Positions 16,853 to 27,839 of a stretch of DNA of 64,000 nt are shown piece after piece. The notes below the pieces were generated by a model, which worked only from the letters and a program-made list of their open reading frames with translations, did no database searches and was not told where the DNA came from. The stretch is from Planctomycetota bacterium (GTDB taxonomy: Bacteria > Planctomycetota > UBA8742 > UBA2392), in NCBI GenBank assembly GCA_020845475.1, contig JADLFN010000077.1:26068-90067 (forward strand). Reading direction: 5' to 3'. Numbering within the stretch: the first letter of the stretch is position 1; every line of letters begins with the position of its first letter. Made by a program: the position numbers and the translations under genes.

Positions 16853-18019
16853 GTGAACATCGCCATTCCTGAACTCGCACTCGTCGTTCTCATCGGCCCC
16901 GACAGCGCCGCCAAGCGCGCCTTTGCGGTCAAGCACTTCAAGCCCGACGAACTGCACGAGCCCGACGTGCCGATCATCGAAGCGCGACTTGAAGCCGGCA
17001 AGTTCACAGTGGTGGACGCACCCAACGAGAGCGTGGAGGACCGTGCGAAGTTCCACACGGTTTCGCGCCATCACTTCGTTGAGCCCGTCGCCATCCTGTT
17101 TGATTTTGCCAAAGGCAAGAACGACTCCGCGCGCTCAGCGCTGCTCGGTCGTCGTCTCAAGGCGCTCGACAAGGAGGGCTTCCATCGCGTCGGTTTGCTT
17201 GACAGCGAAACATCGGCGGCCAAAGCCACCGTCACGCGCGAACGCCTGCCCCAGCGCCGCCCCGAATTGACCGGCCCCTTCGACATCATCGGCGACGTCC
17301 ATGGCTGCTTTGACGAACTGGAAGAACTGCTCAACTGGCTTGGCTACCTGCCCGCAAGCAACGACGCGGGCGAGCGCATCTATCGCCATCCGAATGGGCG
17401 GCGCGTGATCTTTCTTGGCGACCTGGTGGATCGCGGGCCGCGCGTTGTGGAGTGTGTGAAGCTCGCCATGGCCATGTGCCGCGACGGAGCACTCTGCGTG
17501 CCCGGCAACCACGACGTGAAATTCGCCAAGAAACTCGCCGGCCACGATGTGCACGTCGCCCACGGCTTGCAGGCTTCACTCGACCAGACAGCCGCGATGC
17601 CGGAGAAAGCGCGCGAGAAGTTCATTGAAGACTCGCGCAAGTTTATCGAGACGCTGCCCCACCATTACGTGCTGGATGGCGGTAAACTCGTGGTGGCCCA
17701 TGCGGGCATGCGCGAAGAAATGCAGGGCCGCAGCGGCGGCCGCACGCGCGAGTTTGCGCTCTACGGCGAAACCACGGGCGAGTACGACAGCTTCGGCCTG
17801 CCGGTGCGCCTGAACTGGGCAGCGCAATACAACGGCGCGGCTTTCGTCGCCTATGGCCACATGGCAGTCAAAGAAGCCGCGTGGCTGAACAACACCGTGT
17901 GCATTGACACCGGTTGCGTTTTCGGCGGCCGACTGAGTGCTTTGAAATGGCCGGAGAAGGAACTCGTGCAAGTGAAGGCGCGCAAGGTTCATTGGGCTAC
18001 GAGCAAACCACGGTCGTAG
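16853..18019 (+). CDS. Metallophosphatase of the PrpE/Pnkp phosphatase type with degenerate kinase-like N-domain
   Basis: Residues about 140-388 form a calcineurin-like phosphoesterase: DIIGDVHGCFDELEELL, FLGDLVDRGPRVVE, LCVPGNHDVKF and LVVAHAGMREEM, supplying the binuclear metal ligands (D, H, D, N, H). This matches bis(5'-nucleosyl)-tetraphosphatase PrpE and the phosphatase domain of bacterial polynucleotide kinase-phosphatase. The first about 130 residues resemble the Pnkp kinase fold, but the P-loop region reads LIGPDSAAKRAF instead of GxSGSGKST, so kinase activity is presumably lost. The start is GTG 16853. It stands alone, 79 bases after the tRNA and convergent with the glutaminase operon. 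It could act in RNA/nucleotide repair or diadenosine turnover. Confidence 0.8.
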   Translation: MNIAIPELALVVLIGPDSAAKRAFAVKHFKPDELHEPDVPIIEARLEAGKFTVVDAPNESVEDRAKFHTVSRHHFVEPVAILFDFAKGKNDSARSALLGRRLKALDKEGFHRVGLLDSETSAAKATVTRERLPQRRPELTGPFDIIGDVHGCFDELEELLNWLGYLPASNDAGERIYRHPNGRRVIFLGDLVDRGPRVVECVKLAMAMCRDGALCVPGNHDVKFAKKLAGHDVHVAHGLQASLDQTAAMPEKAREKFIEDSRKFIETLPHHYVLDGGKLVVAHAGMREEMQGRSGGRTREFALYGETTGEYDSFGLPVRLNWAAQYNGAAFVAYGHMAVKEAAWLNNTVCIDTGCVFGGRLSALKWPEKELVQVKARKVHWATSKPRS

Positions 18020-18049
18020 CCGCGCGTAAGCTTCAGCTTGGCAACAGAC

Positions 18050-19975
18050 TCATGTGAACAACCCCACGCCCAGGGCCGCGGTCAGATCGCGCATAGCCAG
18101 CGCTCCGCGCACGCTTGTTCCCTTGGCGTCCACGGGTGGTGAAAACGCGGCTATCGCAAATCGTCCGGGTACGATTCCCACCAGACCGCCGGAGATTCCA
18201 CTCTTGGCGGGAATGCCAACATCAAAGGCAAACTGCCCCGAGCCGTCATGCAGCCCGCACATGTACATGAGCGCGAGCACATGCTTGACATGACCGCTGT
18301 CCAGTGCGACTTCACCTTTCACTGGGTTCACTCCGCCGGCCGCGAGAGTGGCACCCATGCGCGCAAGCTGGCGGCAAGTTGTACTGACAGAACACTGTTG
18401 GAAATAGAGTTCCAGCGCGGCTTCCTCATCGTCAATGACATCAAAATTGCGCAGCAGGCAGGCGATGGCTTTGTTTCTTTCGCCAGCCGCGCGCTCGGCC
18501 AGCAACACCTGCAAGTCAACGCGCAGGCTGTTCTCGCCGGCAAATCGGCTAAGTCCCGCCAGCACGCGATTGAGCCGTTCCGTGGCGCCGCCGCCGGGAA
18601 TCATGGAACAGCAGGCAATCGCACCCGCGTTCGACAATGGGTTGAAGGGCAGGTTGGTGCGCGGATCAAGCACGATGGCATTGAACGGGTTGCCGCTTGG
18701 CTCAAAACCGACTTTGCTGTGAAGTGCGCTCACACCATGCGCCTGCAGTGCCAGGCCGTAAGTGAATGGGTTGGCAGCGGCTTGGAGTGTGAACGGAACA
18801 GCCGCGTCTCCGGTGCTGATCTCGTCGCCATCCACGGTGCAGATTGATAGCCCGAAGAGATTGGGGCTGACGCGCGCCAACTCGGCGATGTACTTTGCCA
18901 CGATGCCGCCGCGTTCACTGCGGCGCTTGCGATGAATCTCGTCCAGCAGCCGGCTCAGTTTGCCTGTGCTGATGTTCTCGCGAACAACGGCCCGGCGCGC
19001 CGAAACCGCTGGGCTTCTTCCGGAACTTGAAGGCTTGCGCAGCGGCGCGTTGAACGCATGCAGGTTCAGTTTCTCAGAGATTTCCCGCAGCGCGTGCAGG
19101 GCGCGCAGCGAGTTGCCGCGCTCATCAAGGGGCGGTGAAAACGCGGCCAACCCCGCATTGCCCTGCGCCACCGCAATGATGCCGCCGCACACGCCGCTCT
19201 TGGCTGGAATGCCGGCTTCGAATGCAAATCGCCCGGCGGAATCGTAAAGGCCGCAGGTCAACATCAGGTTCAGGGCATGGGTGACTGCTTCCTCAGGCAG
19301 AACGCGTATGCCGCTGACCGGATTGACGCCCTTGTTGGACAGCGTTGCCGCCATCACAGCGAGGTCACGGCAGCTCACTAGTGCCGAACACTGTTGAAAG
19401 TAAAGATCGAGCGTGCGCTGCACGTCGCCATGGAGCATGCCGAAGTGCTTCATCAGATGCGCGATCGCGCGATTGCGATGGCCCGACGCGGCTTCCGAAA
19501 GATAGACGGGCAGATCAACGTGTACGCGATCGCGGCCTGAAGCAAGCGCAAACAGGTTCAGCAGGCGCTCCAGCGGCGCTTTGCCATCCCGAGTCTCAAT
19601 CATGCTCGTGACGGCAATGGCGCCCGCGTTGATCATCGGGTTGTGCGGCCGGTTCGTATTCTGCTCAAGTCGGATGATGGAGTTGAAGGCGTCACCGGTA
19701 GGCTCAACGCCCACGCGTTTGTGCACAGCTTCAGCGCCGTGGTCGGCCAGCGCCAGCGCATACACAAACGGCTTGGAAATGGACTGAATTGAAAACTCCA
19801 GCCCGTCATCACCCAAAGCCGCCAATTCGCCGCGTGAGGTGCAAGCCGCCAAAGCGAAAGAGGCTGCGCTGGCCTTGGCAAGCTCAGGGATGTAATCGGC
19901 CACGCGCCCGCCGCTGAGTTTACGGGCGTTATGGAAAGCGAGAGTCAGTGCCTGCTTGAGCGCGAGAGTCGCCAC
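18050..19975 (-). CDS. Tandem glutaminase: two GlsA-type domains in one chain, second domain catalytically degenerate
   Basis: The 641-residue protein is a head-to-tail duplication of the beta-lactamase-fold glutaminase (each usually about 300 residues). The first copy has FSIQSISKPF with the S65-x-x-K68 catalytic pair, NPMINAGAI, YFQQCS and AGIPAKSGVCGG. The second copy, from about 345, has NPLSNAGAI, YFQQCS and VGIPAKSGISGG, but FTLQAAANPF at the active site: Ser becomes Ala399 and Lys becomes Asn402. So one half should hydrolyse glutamine to glutamate and ammonia, and the other looks structural or regulatory. The GTG start lies two bases after the stop of the amidotransferase-transglutaminase gene, making it the last gene of the four-gene ATP-grasp operon. 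It may supply ammonia or control glutamine for that pathway (inference). Confidence 0.9.
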   Translation of the reverse strand: MATLALKQALTLAFHNARKLSGGRVADYIPELAKASAASFALAACTSRGELAALGDDGLEFSIQSISKPFVYALALADHGAEAVHKRVGVEPTGDAFNSIIRLEQNTNRPHNPMINAGAIAVTSMIETRDGKAPLERLLNLFALASGRDRVHVDLPVYLSEAASGHRNRAIAHLMKHFGMLHGDVQRTLDLYFQQCSALVSCRDLAVMAATLSNKGVNPVSGIRVLPEEAVTHALNLMLTCGLYDSAGRFAFEAGIPAKSGVCGGIIAVAQGNAGLAAFSPPLDERGNSLRALHALREISEKLNLHAFNAPLRKPSSSGRSPAVSARRAVVRENISTGKLSRLLDEIHRKRRSERGGIVAKYIAELARVSPNLFGLSICTVDGDEISTGDAAVPFTLQAAANPFTYGLALQAHGVSALHSKVGFEPSGNPFNAIVLDPRTNLPFNPLSNAGAIACCSMIPGGGATERLNRVLAGLSRFAGENSLRVDLQVLLAERAAGERNKAIACLLRNFDVIDDEEAALELYFQQCSVSTTCRQLARMGATLAAGGVNPVKGEVALDSGHVKHVLALMYMCGLHDGSGQFAFDVGIPAKSGISGGLVGIVPGRFAIAAFSPPVDAKGTSVRGALAMRDLTAALGVGLFT

Positions 19976-19977
19976 GC

Positions 19978-21849
19978 TTAGCCCTCTTCGCCGGGGCCGT
20001 TGAGCTCGGCGAGATCCGCGTCATTGGCAACGGCTACTCTTACGTCCACGCTCAGCGCTTCCGGGCCGCCGCCGGCGTAAATCGTGCCGCTGGTGGGCGT
20101 GGCATCAAGGTAATTGCGGCCGCAGGCCACGCGCATGTGATCGCTGCCGACAACGCAGCCGTTCGTCGGGTCAAAGCCGCGCCAGCCCACCCAGGGCAGG
20201 TAAAGCTCGGCCCAGGCATGGCTGGCTTCGCTTTGAACTTTGTTCTGGTAGTTGGCGCCGGTGTAGATGTAGCCCACACGGTAGCGCGCAGGAATGCCGA
20301 GCAGGCGCGCGAGGCAGATGAACAGGTTGGCGAAGTCCTGGCACACGCCTTTGCGCTGGGTGTAAACCTCAAAGGGCGTAGTCTCGTTGCGCGTGCTGCC
20401 GCTGACGTAATGGAAGTCGCGGTAGATCGTGAGGTTCATGTCCACAAGCGTTTCGAGCAGGTCAAAATCCTGGCGCTCGACAAAGCTCATGGCGAAATCA
20501 GAAAGCTCTGAAAGCTGCGTCTCGGGCAGCTCCGGCGGCAGCAGGTAGGGGTTCATCATTTGGCGCTGCCACGGCATCCAGACCAGCGGAATGGTGAGCC
20601 TGCGCGCAGGCGAGCGATGCAAAGTGCAGCCCGCGCCATCAACGCGCACCAGCGAGCGCGACGAGATCACCATTTCCTTGAACGGCGTCTCGACCTCCAG
20701 GTGCGTGGCGGAGTTGCCGAACACGTCTTCGAAATCGCGGCGCAGGCCATCCACGTTGATGCTCAGAGTGTGGCTGAGCAGGTGCTGCGTGGCGTCAATC
20801 ACGGGCTTGAGGCGGAAAACGTGCGTCGAGCGCTCAACGGGGTTCACATATTGGTACTTGGTCTCGTGCAGAACATTGAACACGCGCACTGTGCTGGCCA
20901 CGGCGCGCATGCGCCCGGAATGCGAGCGCCGGTGAGTGTGTGTTTTGCGCGCGGCTGTCTGCTCGCCAATGGCGACTTGAACGCGCCCAGTGTGTTTCTT
21001 GACGCGCGCCGAGGTGTCGCCCGTAGCGCCCAGGATGGCGGGCGTGATAGCCGCGCCCTGGCTGTTCCAGACAATCGCGCCGCGGCGCAACACCAGCATC
21101 TGCCCGGCTTCGAAGGGCACCCAGTAATCGTCGCCTTTGAGCGCCTTGGTGCTGATCACGCACACCGTGCGGTTGGTGTCCATTTCATCGGAGAAATCGA
21201 GCGAGACTTCGTCGTTCTCCAGCTTGTTGTCCTTGTGCGGTGGCAGGCGGCGCGTCCAGTGCAGGCCGTTGAAGCGGTTTTTGTCGTGGTAAACCACGAG
21301 GTCCTGCCCATCACTGAGCAGGAAGTTGGCCGTGCCGTGTTTGTTCAATTCCGTGAAGTAGGCATAGAGCTTGTGCCAGCCCACATCGGCCAGACAGCGC
21401 GCGCCCATGCCGCGCACCTGGTCGAGCAGCCAGCAGAACACGTGCTCGGTGTCCGTCAGGCCGATGGGCTCAAAGGGGGAATTCTTCTCAAGAGGAAACA
21501 GACCTTCAAGGTCGCCCTCGATGTCGCCGTTGTGCGCGATGATCCAATCTCGGCCTGCGAAGCTGCGTTCAAAAGGGTGAGTGTCCTGTTGCGTGATTCG
21601 CTGCGCGGCGCCGCGGATATGGCAAAGAAACACGCAGCTCTGAAAGCGCTCCCAGTCGCGAAGCACTTTGGTCATGGCGTTCTCGCCGATGCTCGTCGGA
21701 TCCTTGATGACCACGGCCGCGTTGTCGCCGCGCGGATACCAGGCAAAGCCCCAGCCAAAGGGCTGGTCGCCGCTTTGCCGCTGCGCGGGTTTGAGCGTGA
21801 TCGACGGCGATGCAAGGCCGTCAAAGGACATCGCGAGAAGTTGACTCAA
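19978..21849 (-). CDS. Fusion: class II glutamine amidotransferase domain (N-terminal Cys replaced by Ser) plus transglutaminase-like protease domain
   Basis: Residues 1 to about 285 form a YafJ/EgtC-type class II amidotransferase (Ntn fold): FGWGFAWYP, CHIRGAAQ, DTHPFERSFAGRDW and AHNGDIEG are all present. The chain starts at a TTG read as Met followed by AGT (Ser), where the family has the nucleophilic Cys; a stop upstream in frame and GGAG six bases before exclude a longer form. Residues about 315-623 are a bacterial transglutaminase-like domain: VFNVLHETKYQYVNPVE, then Cys503 in KGVCQDFANLF, His544 in SHAWAELYLP and Asp560 in FDPTNG, an intact triad. It sits between the alpha-E and glutaminase genes. 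Within the ATP-grasp/alpha-E/DUF2126 cluster it may trim or amidate a peptide product; this is inference. Confidence 0.85.
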   Translation of the reverse strand: MSQLLAMSFDGLASPSITLKPAQRQSGDQPFGWGFAWYPRGDNAAVVIKDPTSIGENAMTKVLRDWERFQSCVFLCHIRGAAQRITQQDTHPFERSFAGRDWIIAHNGDIEGDLEGLFPLEKNSPFEPIGLTDTEHVFCWLLDQVRGMGARCLADVGWHKLYAYFTELNKHGTANFLLSDGQDLVVYHDKNRFNGLHWTRRLPPHKDNKLENDEVSLDFSDEMDTNRTVCVISTKALKGDDYWVPFEAGQMLVLRRGAIVWNSQGAAITPAILGATGDTSARVKKHTGRVQVAIGEQTAARKTHTHRRSHSGRMRAVASTVRVFNVLHETKYQYVNPVERSTHVFRLKPVIDATQHLLSHTLSINVDGLRRDFEDVFGNSATHLEVETPFKEMVISSRSLVRVDGAGCTLHRSPARRLTIPLVWMPWQRQMMNPYLLPPELPETQLSELSDFAMSFVERQDFDLLETLVDMNLTIYRDFHYVSGSTRNETTPFEVYTQRKGVCQDFANLFICLARLLGIPARYRVGYIYTGANYQNKVQSEASHAWAELYLPWVGWRGFDPTNGCVVGSDHMRVACGRNYLDATPTSGTIYAGGGPEALSVDVRVAVANDADLAELNGPGEEG

Positions 21850-21903
21850 TGCTGCTCCGGACCGTTCGTTGCCATTCTACAAACGTTAGCCGCCGACGTT
21901 TAT

Positions 21904-22911
21904 TCATCCCTGCCGCTGCGCCATTTCGCCTTTTGTCATCAACTCCGTCATGCGCGGAAGCGGCGGGTCAAAGAAGTCGAGCCTGATCGCATCGCAGATA
22001 GCCGCCGTTTCTTCCACGATGCGCGTGCACTCCTTGTGGATGCCCGCTTCCACGCTGACCAGCTTTGGCAAGGTCAACGCCGCCAGCCGGTCGTTGAGTG
22101 AGCGCAGCACGTTGTCCGAGCGTTCGCCAATCGGGCCTTTGCCTCGCACCCGGTTCATGAAGTTCACTGCGCGGCTGACGCAATACAGCACACTGCGAGG
22201 GAAATCAGGTTCCAGAAAAAGGAATGCCGCGATTGCGGGCCCCGCCAGTTGTGCGCCGGGCTGCTTGAAAAAACTTTCGTAGCCCGAGCACGAGCGCAGC
22301 AGCGCCAGCCACTCGGCGCTCTCCGCGAGCGATTCCTTTTCTGCGCTGGTCGGGCCCATGGCGTGATACTTCACGTCGAGCACGCGCGCGGTCTGGTTGG
22401 CGCGTTCGAGCAGCATGCCCAGGCGCATGAAATTGAAGGGCTCGTTGTGCATTACCGTGTTATGCGTCAGGCCATGGAACAGCGCGCATTGCTCCTTCAC
22501 ACGCGAATAGAAATCATGCTTGTCGCTGCCAAAGCGCCGCTTGCCTGTTTCGCCAAGCCAGAGCCAGAACGAATTGAGCGCTTCCCACATTTCAAGGCTG
22601 ATGGCCTCGCGAATGCCGCGCGCGTTCTCGCGTGCCCAGCGCAGGGAACTCATGATCGAGACCGGGTTCTGCTCGTCAAAGGTCATGTATTCCTGCACGC
22701 GATCGGCGTTGTCGGCGGCCTTGGCCGAGTGCAGTTCGACAAAGCGAGGCTCTTCGCCTGAGACGATCAGGACGGGCCGCCAGCGCTCTTGATCTTTCAG
22801 GTGCGCGTCGAGCACGAGCAAAAGGTTGACATCGAGTAAACGCGCGACGTTCTCGACACGCTCCATGTAGCGATAGAGCCAGAAGCACGATTCGGCAACC
22901 CGTGAGATCAT
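21904..22911 (-). CDS. Alpha-E domain protein (COG2307, DUF403)
   Basis: The 335-residue all-helical protein starts [29 protein letters not shown], the diagnostic N-terminus of the alpha-E family. [17 protein letters not shown] and [11 protein letters not shown] follow, also familiar from it. Alpha-E proteins almost always neighbour circularly permuted ATP-grasp enzymes and transglutaminases in the predicted amidoligase systems; their role is not known biochemically. I use ATG 22911, which overlaps the ATP-grasp stop by four bases (ATGA). A start 12 bases upstream is also open. The next gene begins 54 bases downstream. Confidence 0.92.
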   Translation of the reverse strand: MISRVAESCFWLYRYMERVENVARLLDVNLLLVLDAHLKDQERWRPVLIVSGEEPRFVELHSAKAADNADRVQEYMTFDEQNPVSIMSSLRWARENARGIREAISLEMWEALNSFWLWLGETGKRRFGSDKHDFYSRVKEQCALFHGLTHNTVMHNEPFNFMRLGMLLERANQTARVLDVKYHAMGPTSAEKESLAESAEWLALLRSCSGYESFFKQPGAQLAGPAIAAFLFLEPDFPRSVLYCVSRAVNFMNRVRGKGPIGERSDNVLRSLNDRLAALTLPKLVSVEAGIHKECTRIVEETAAICDAIRLDFFDPPLPRMTELMTKGEMAQRQG

Positions 22912-24389
22912 CCCATCACCCATGTGTCTTTGCTGCCGCCGCCTTGGCTGGAGTTTACGACATAACTGCCTTCAACCAGCGCCACGCGCGTGAGGCCGCC
23001 GGGAAGCGCCCAGGTGGTTTTTCCGGTCACGATGTACGGGCGCAAATCCACGCGCCGCGGGCCGACCGCCTTATCGACCCAGGTTGGGCATGTGCTGAGT
23101 TCAATGCGCGGCTGCGCGATGTAGCCCCGCGGGTTTTTCTGTATGCGCTCGGCAAAATCCTCGAGTTGTTTCTTGTTCGCCTGAGGGCCCATGAGCATGC
23201 CGTAGCCGCCACTTTCATCGACGGCCTTGACGACCATTTTTGAGAGGTTTTCCAAAACGTGCTGACAGTCTTTTTCGCGAGCGCAGATGTAGGTCTCCAC
23301 TTGGGCGAGCAACGGTTCTTCTTTCAAGTAGAAGCGGATCATGTCCGGCACATAGGGGTAAACAGCCTTGTCGTCGGCCACGCCGTTGCCGATGGCGTTG
23401 GCCAGCGCGACGTTGCCCTTGGCGTAAGCGGCCATGATGCCGGGCACGCCCAGCATGGAATCTTCGCGGAAGACTTTCGGGTCCATGAACTGGTCATCGA
23501 CGCGGCGATAGATCACATCCACGCGCTGCGGGCCCTGCGTGGTTTTCACGAATACACTGTCCTGCCACACGAACAAGTCCTGGCCCTGGACGAGTTCGCA
23601 CCCCATGCGCCGCGCCAGGAAGCTGTGTTCGAAGTAGGCGGAGTTGAACGGGCCCGGCGTGAGAATTACCGTGCGCGGCGCGCCTTGGCCCGGCGATACG
23701 CTGTCAAGCGCCTCGCGCAGGCGCATGGGATATTCATCGACGTTCCGCACGCTGGCTTCGGCGAAAATGCGTGGGAATACGCGCTTCATTACCCGCCGGT
23801 TTTCGAGAACGTAAGAAACGCCCGAGGGTGTGCGGATGTTGTCTTCGAGTACGCAAAACGAGCCATCGGGCCGGCGAATCAGGTCAATGCCTGAAATGTG
23901 AATATGCACGCCCTTGGGCGGCTTGATGCCCTTGGCCTGCTTGAGATAGCCCTTGCTGCCTTCAATCAGCTCGCGGGGGATTACTTTCTCTTTGAGGATG
24001 CGCTGATCACCGTACACATCCGAGAGAAACAGGTTCAGCGCGCGTATGCGCTGCTCCAGGCCGCGCTCGAGTTTGATCCACTCAGAAGCGGCCACGGGTC
24101 GCGGGATCAGGTCAAAAGGGAAAATCTTTTCTACGCCGCGGCTGTCGGAATAAACCGAGAACGTGATGCCGCCCTTGAGAAACGCGGCATCGGCCAGTTT
24201 CTGGCGCGCACGGAATTCGCCCGTACCCATGGAATCAATGATATCGACGATTTTGGCGAATTCGGGGCGCGGCACGCCGTCAGCGCCAAACAGCTCGTCA
24301 TACGTGCCATCTTGCGGTTTGTAAGCCTTGAACACACGCCGCGTAGTGCGGCGTGTGGATTTTCGCGAGGTGGATTCAGTCTCAGACAA
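22908..24389 (-). CDS. Circularly permuted ATP-grasp type 2 protein (COG2308)
   Basis: The 493-residue product matches the circularly permuted ATP-grasp family: [17 protein letters not shown] near the N-terminus, [35 protein letters not shown] (ATP/metal region), [16 protein letters not shown] and [17 protein letters not shown], with C-terminal [24 protein letters not shown]. These enzymes are predicted to form amide or peptide bonds with ATP. The start is TTG 24389, with GGAG upstream. It leads the four-gene minus operon ATP-grasp, alpha-E, amidotransferase-transglutaminase, tandem glutaminase, and is divergent from the two DUF2126 genes across 161 bases. Confidence 0.93.
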   Translation of the reverse strand: MSETESTSRKSTRRTTRRVFKAYKPQDGTYDELFGADGVPRPEFAKIVDIIDSMGTGEFRARQKLADAAFLKGGITFSVYSDSRGVEKIFPFDLIPRPVAASEWIKLERGLEQRIRALNLFLSDVYGDQRILKEKVIPRELIEGSKGYLKQAKGIKPPKGVHIHISGIDLIRRPDGSFCVLEDNIRTPSGVSYVLENRRVMKRVFPRIFAEASVRNVDEYPMRLREALDSVSPGQGAPRTVILTPGPFNSAYFEHSFLARRMGCELVQGQDLFVWQDSVFVKTTQGPQRVDVIYRRVDDQFMDPKVFREDSMLGVPGIMAAYAKGNVALANAIGNGVADDKAVYPYVPDMIRFYLKEEPLLAQVETYICAREKDCQHVLENLSKMVVKAVDESGGYGMLMGPQANKKQLEDFAERIQKNPRGYIAQPRIELSTCPTWVDKAVGPRRVDLRPYIVTGKTTWALPGGLTRVALVEGSYVVNSSQGGGSKDTWVMG

Positions 24390-24464
24390 AGGGGCTCCGA
24401 TACCTTGGGTTATGCGCGGAGGATTGTAGCCTTGCCCGCCCGATGTGGCAGGTGCCAGGTGGAG

Positions 24465-24522
24465 GGTATCAGGTTTCAGGTATCAGGTTTCAGGGAAGAC
24501 TTGGGTTGGCGCCCTGAAACCT
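24465..24522. repeat. Tandem GGTATCAGGTTTCAGG units with inverted partner in the divergent promoter gap
   Basis: Two direct units, GGTATCAGGTTTCAGG (24465-24480) and TATCAGGTTTCAGG (24481-24494), are followed by the inverted CCTGAAACCT (24513-24522). This gives a 10-bp stem with an 18-base loop. More decayed CCT-rich units run to 24543, up to eight bases before the ATG at 24551. Because it fills the 161-base gap between divergent operons, it may carry regulatory signals or be a mobile palindromic repeat. Confidence 0.7.
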
Positions 24523-24550
24523 CAAACCTAACACCTGGAACCTGTTTCTC

Positions 24551-27835
<3,285 letters not shown>

Positions 27836-27839
27836 CGCC

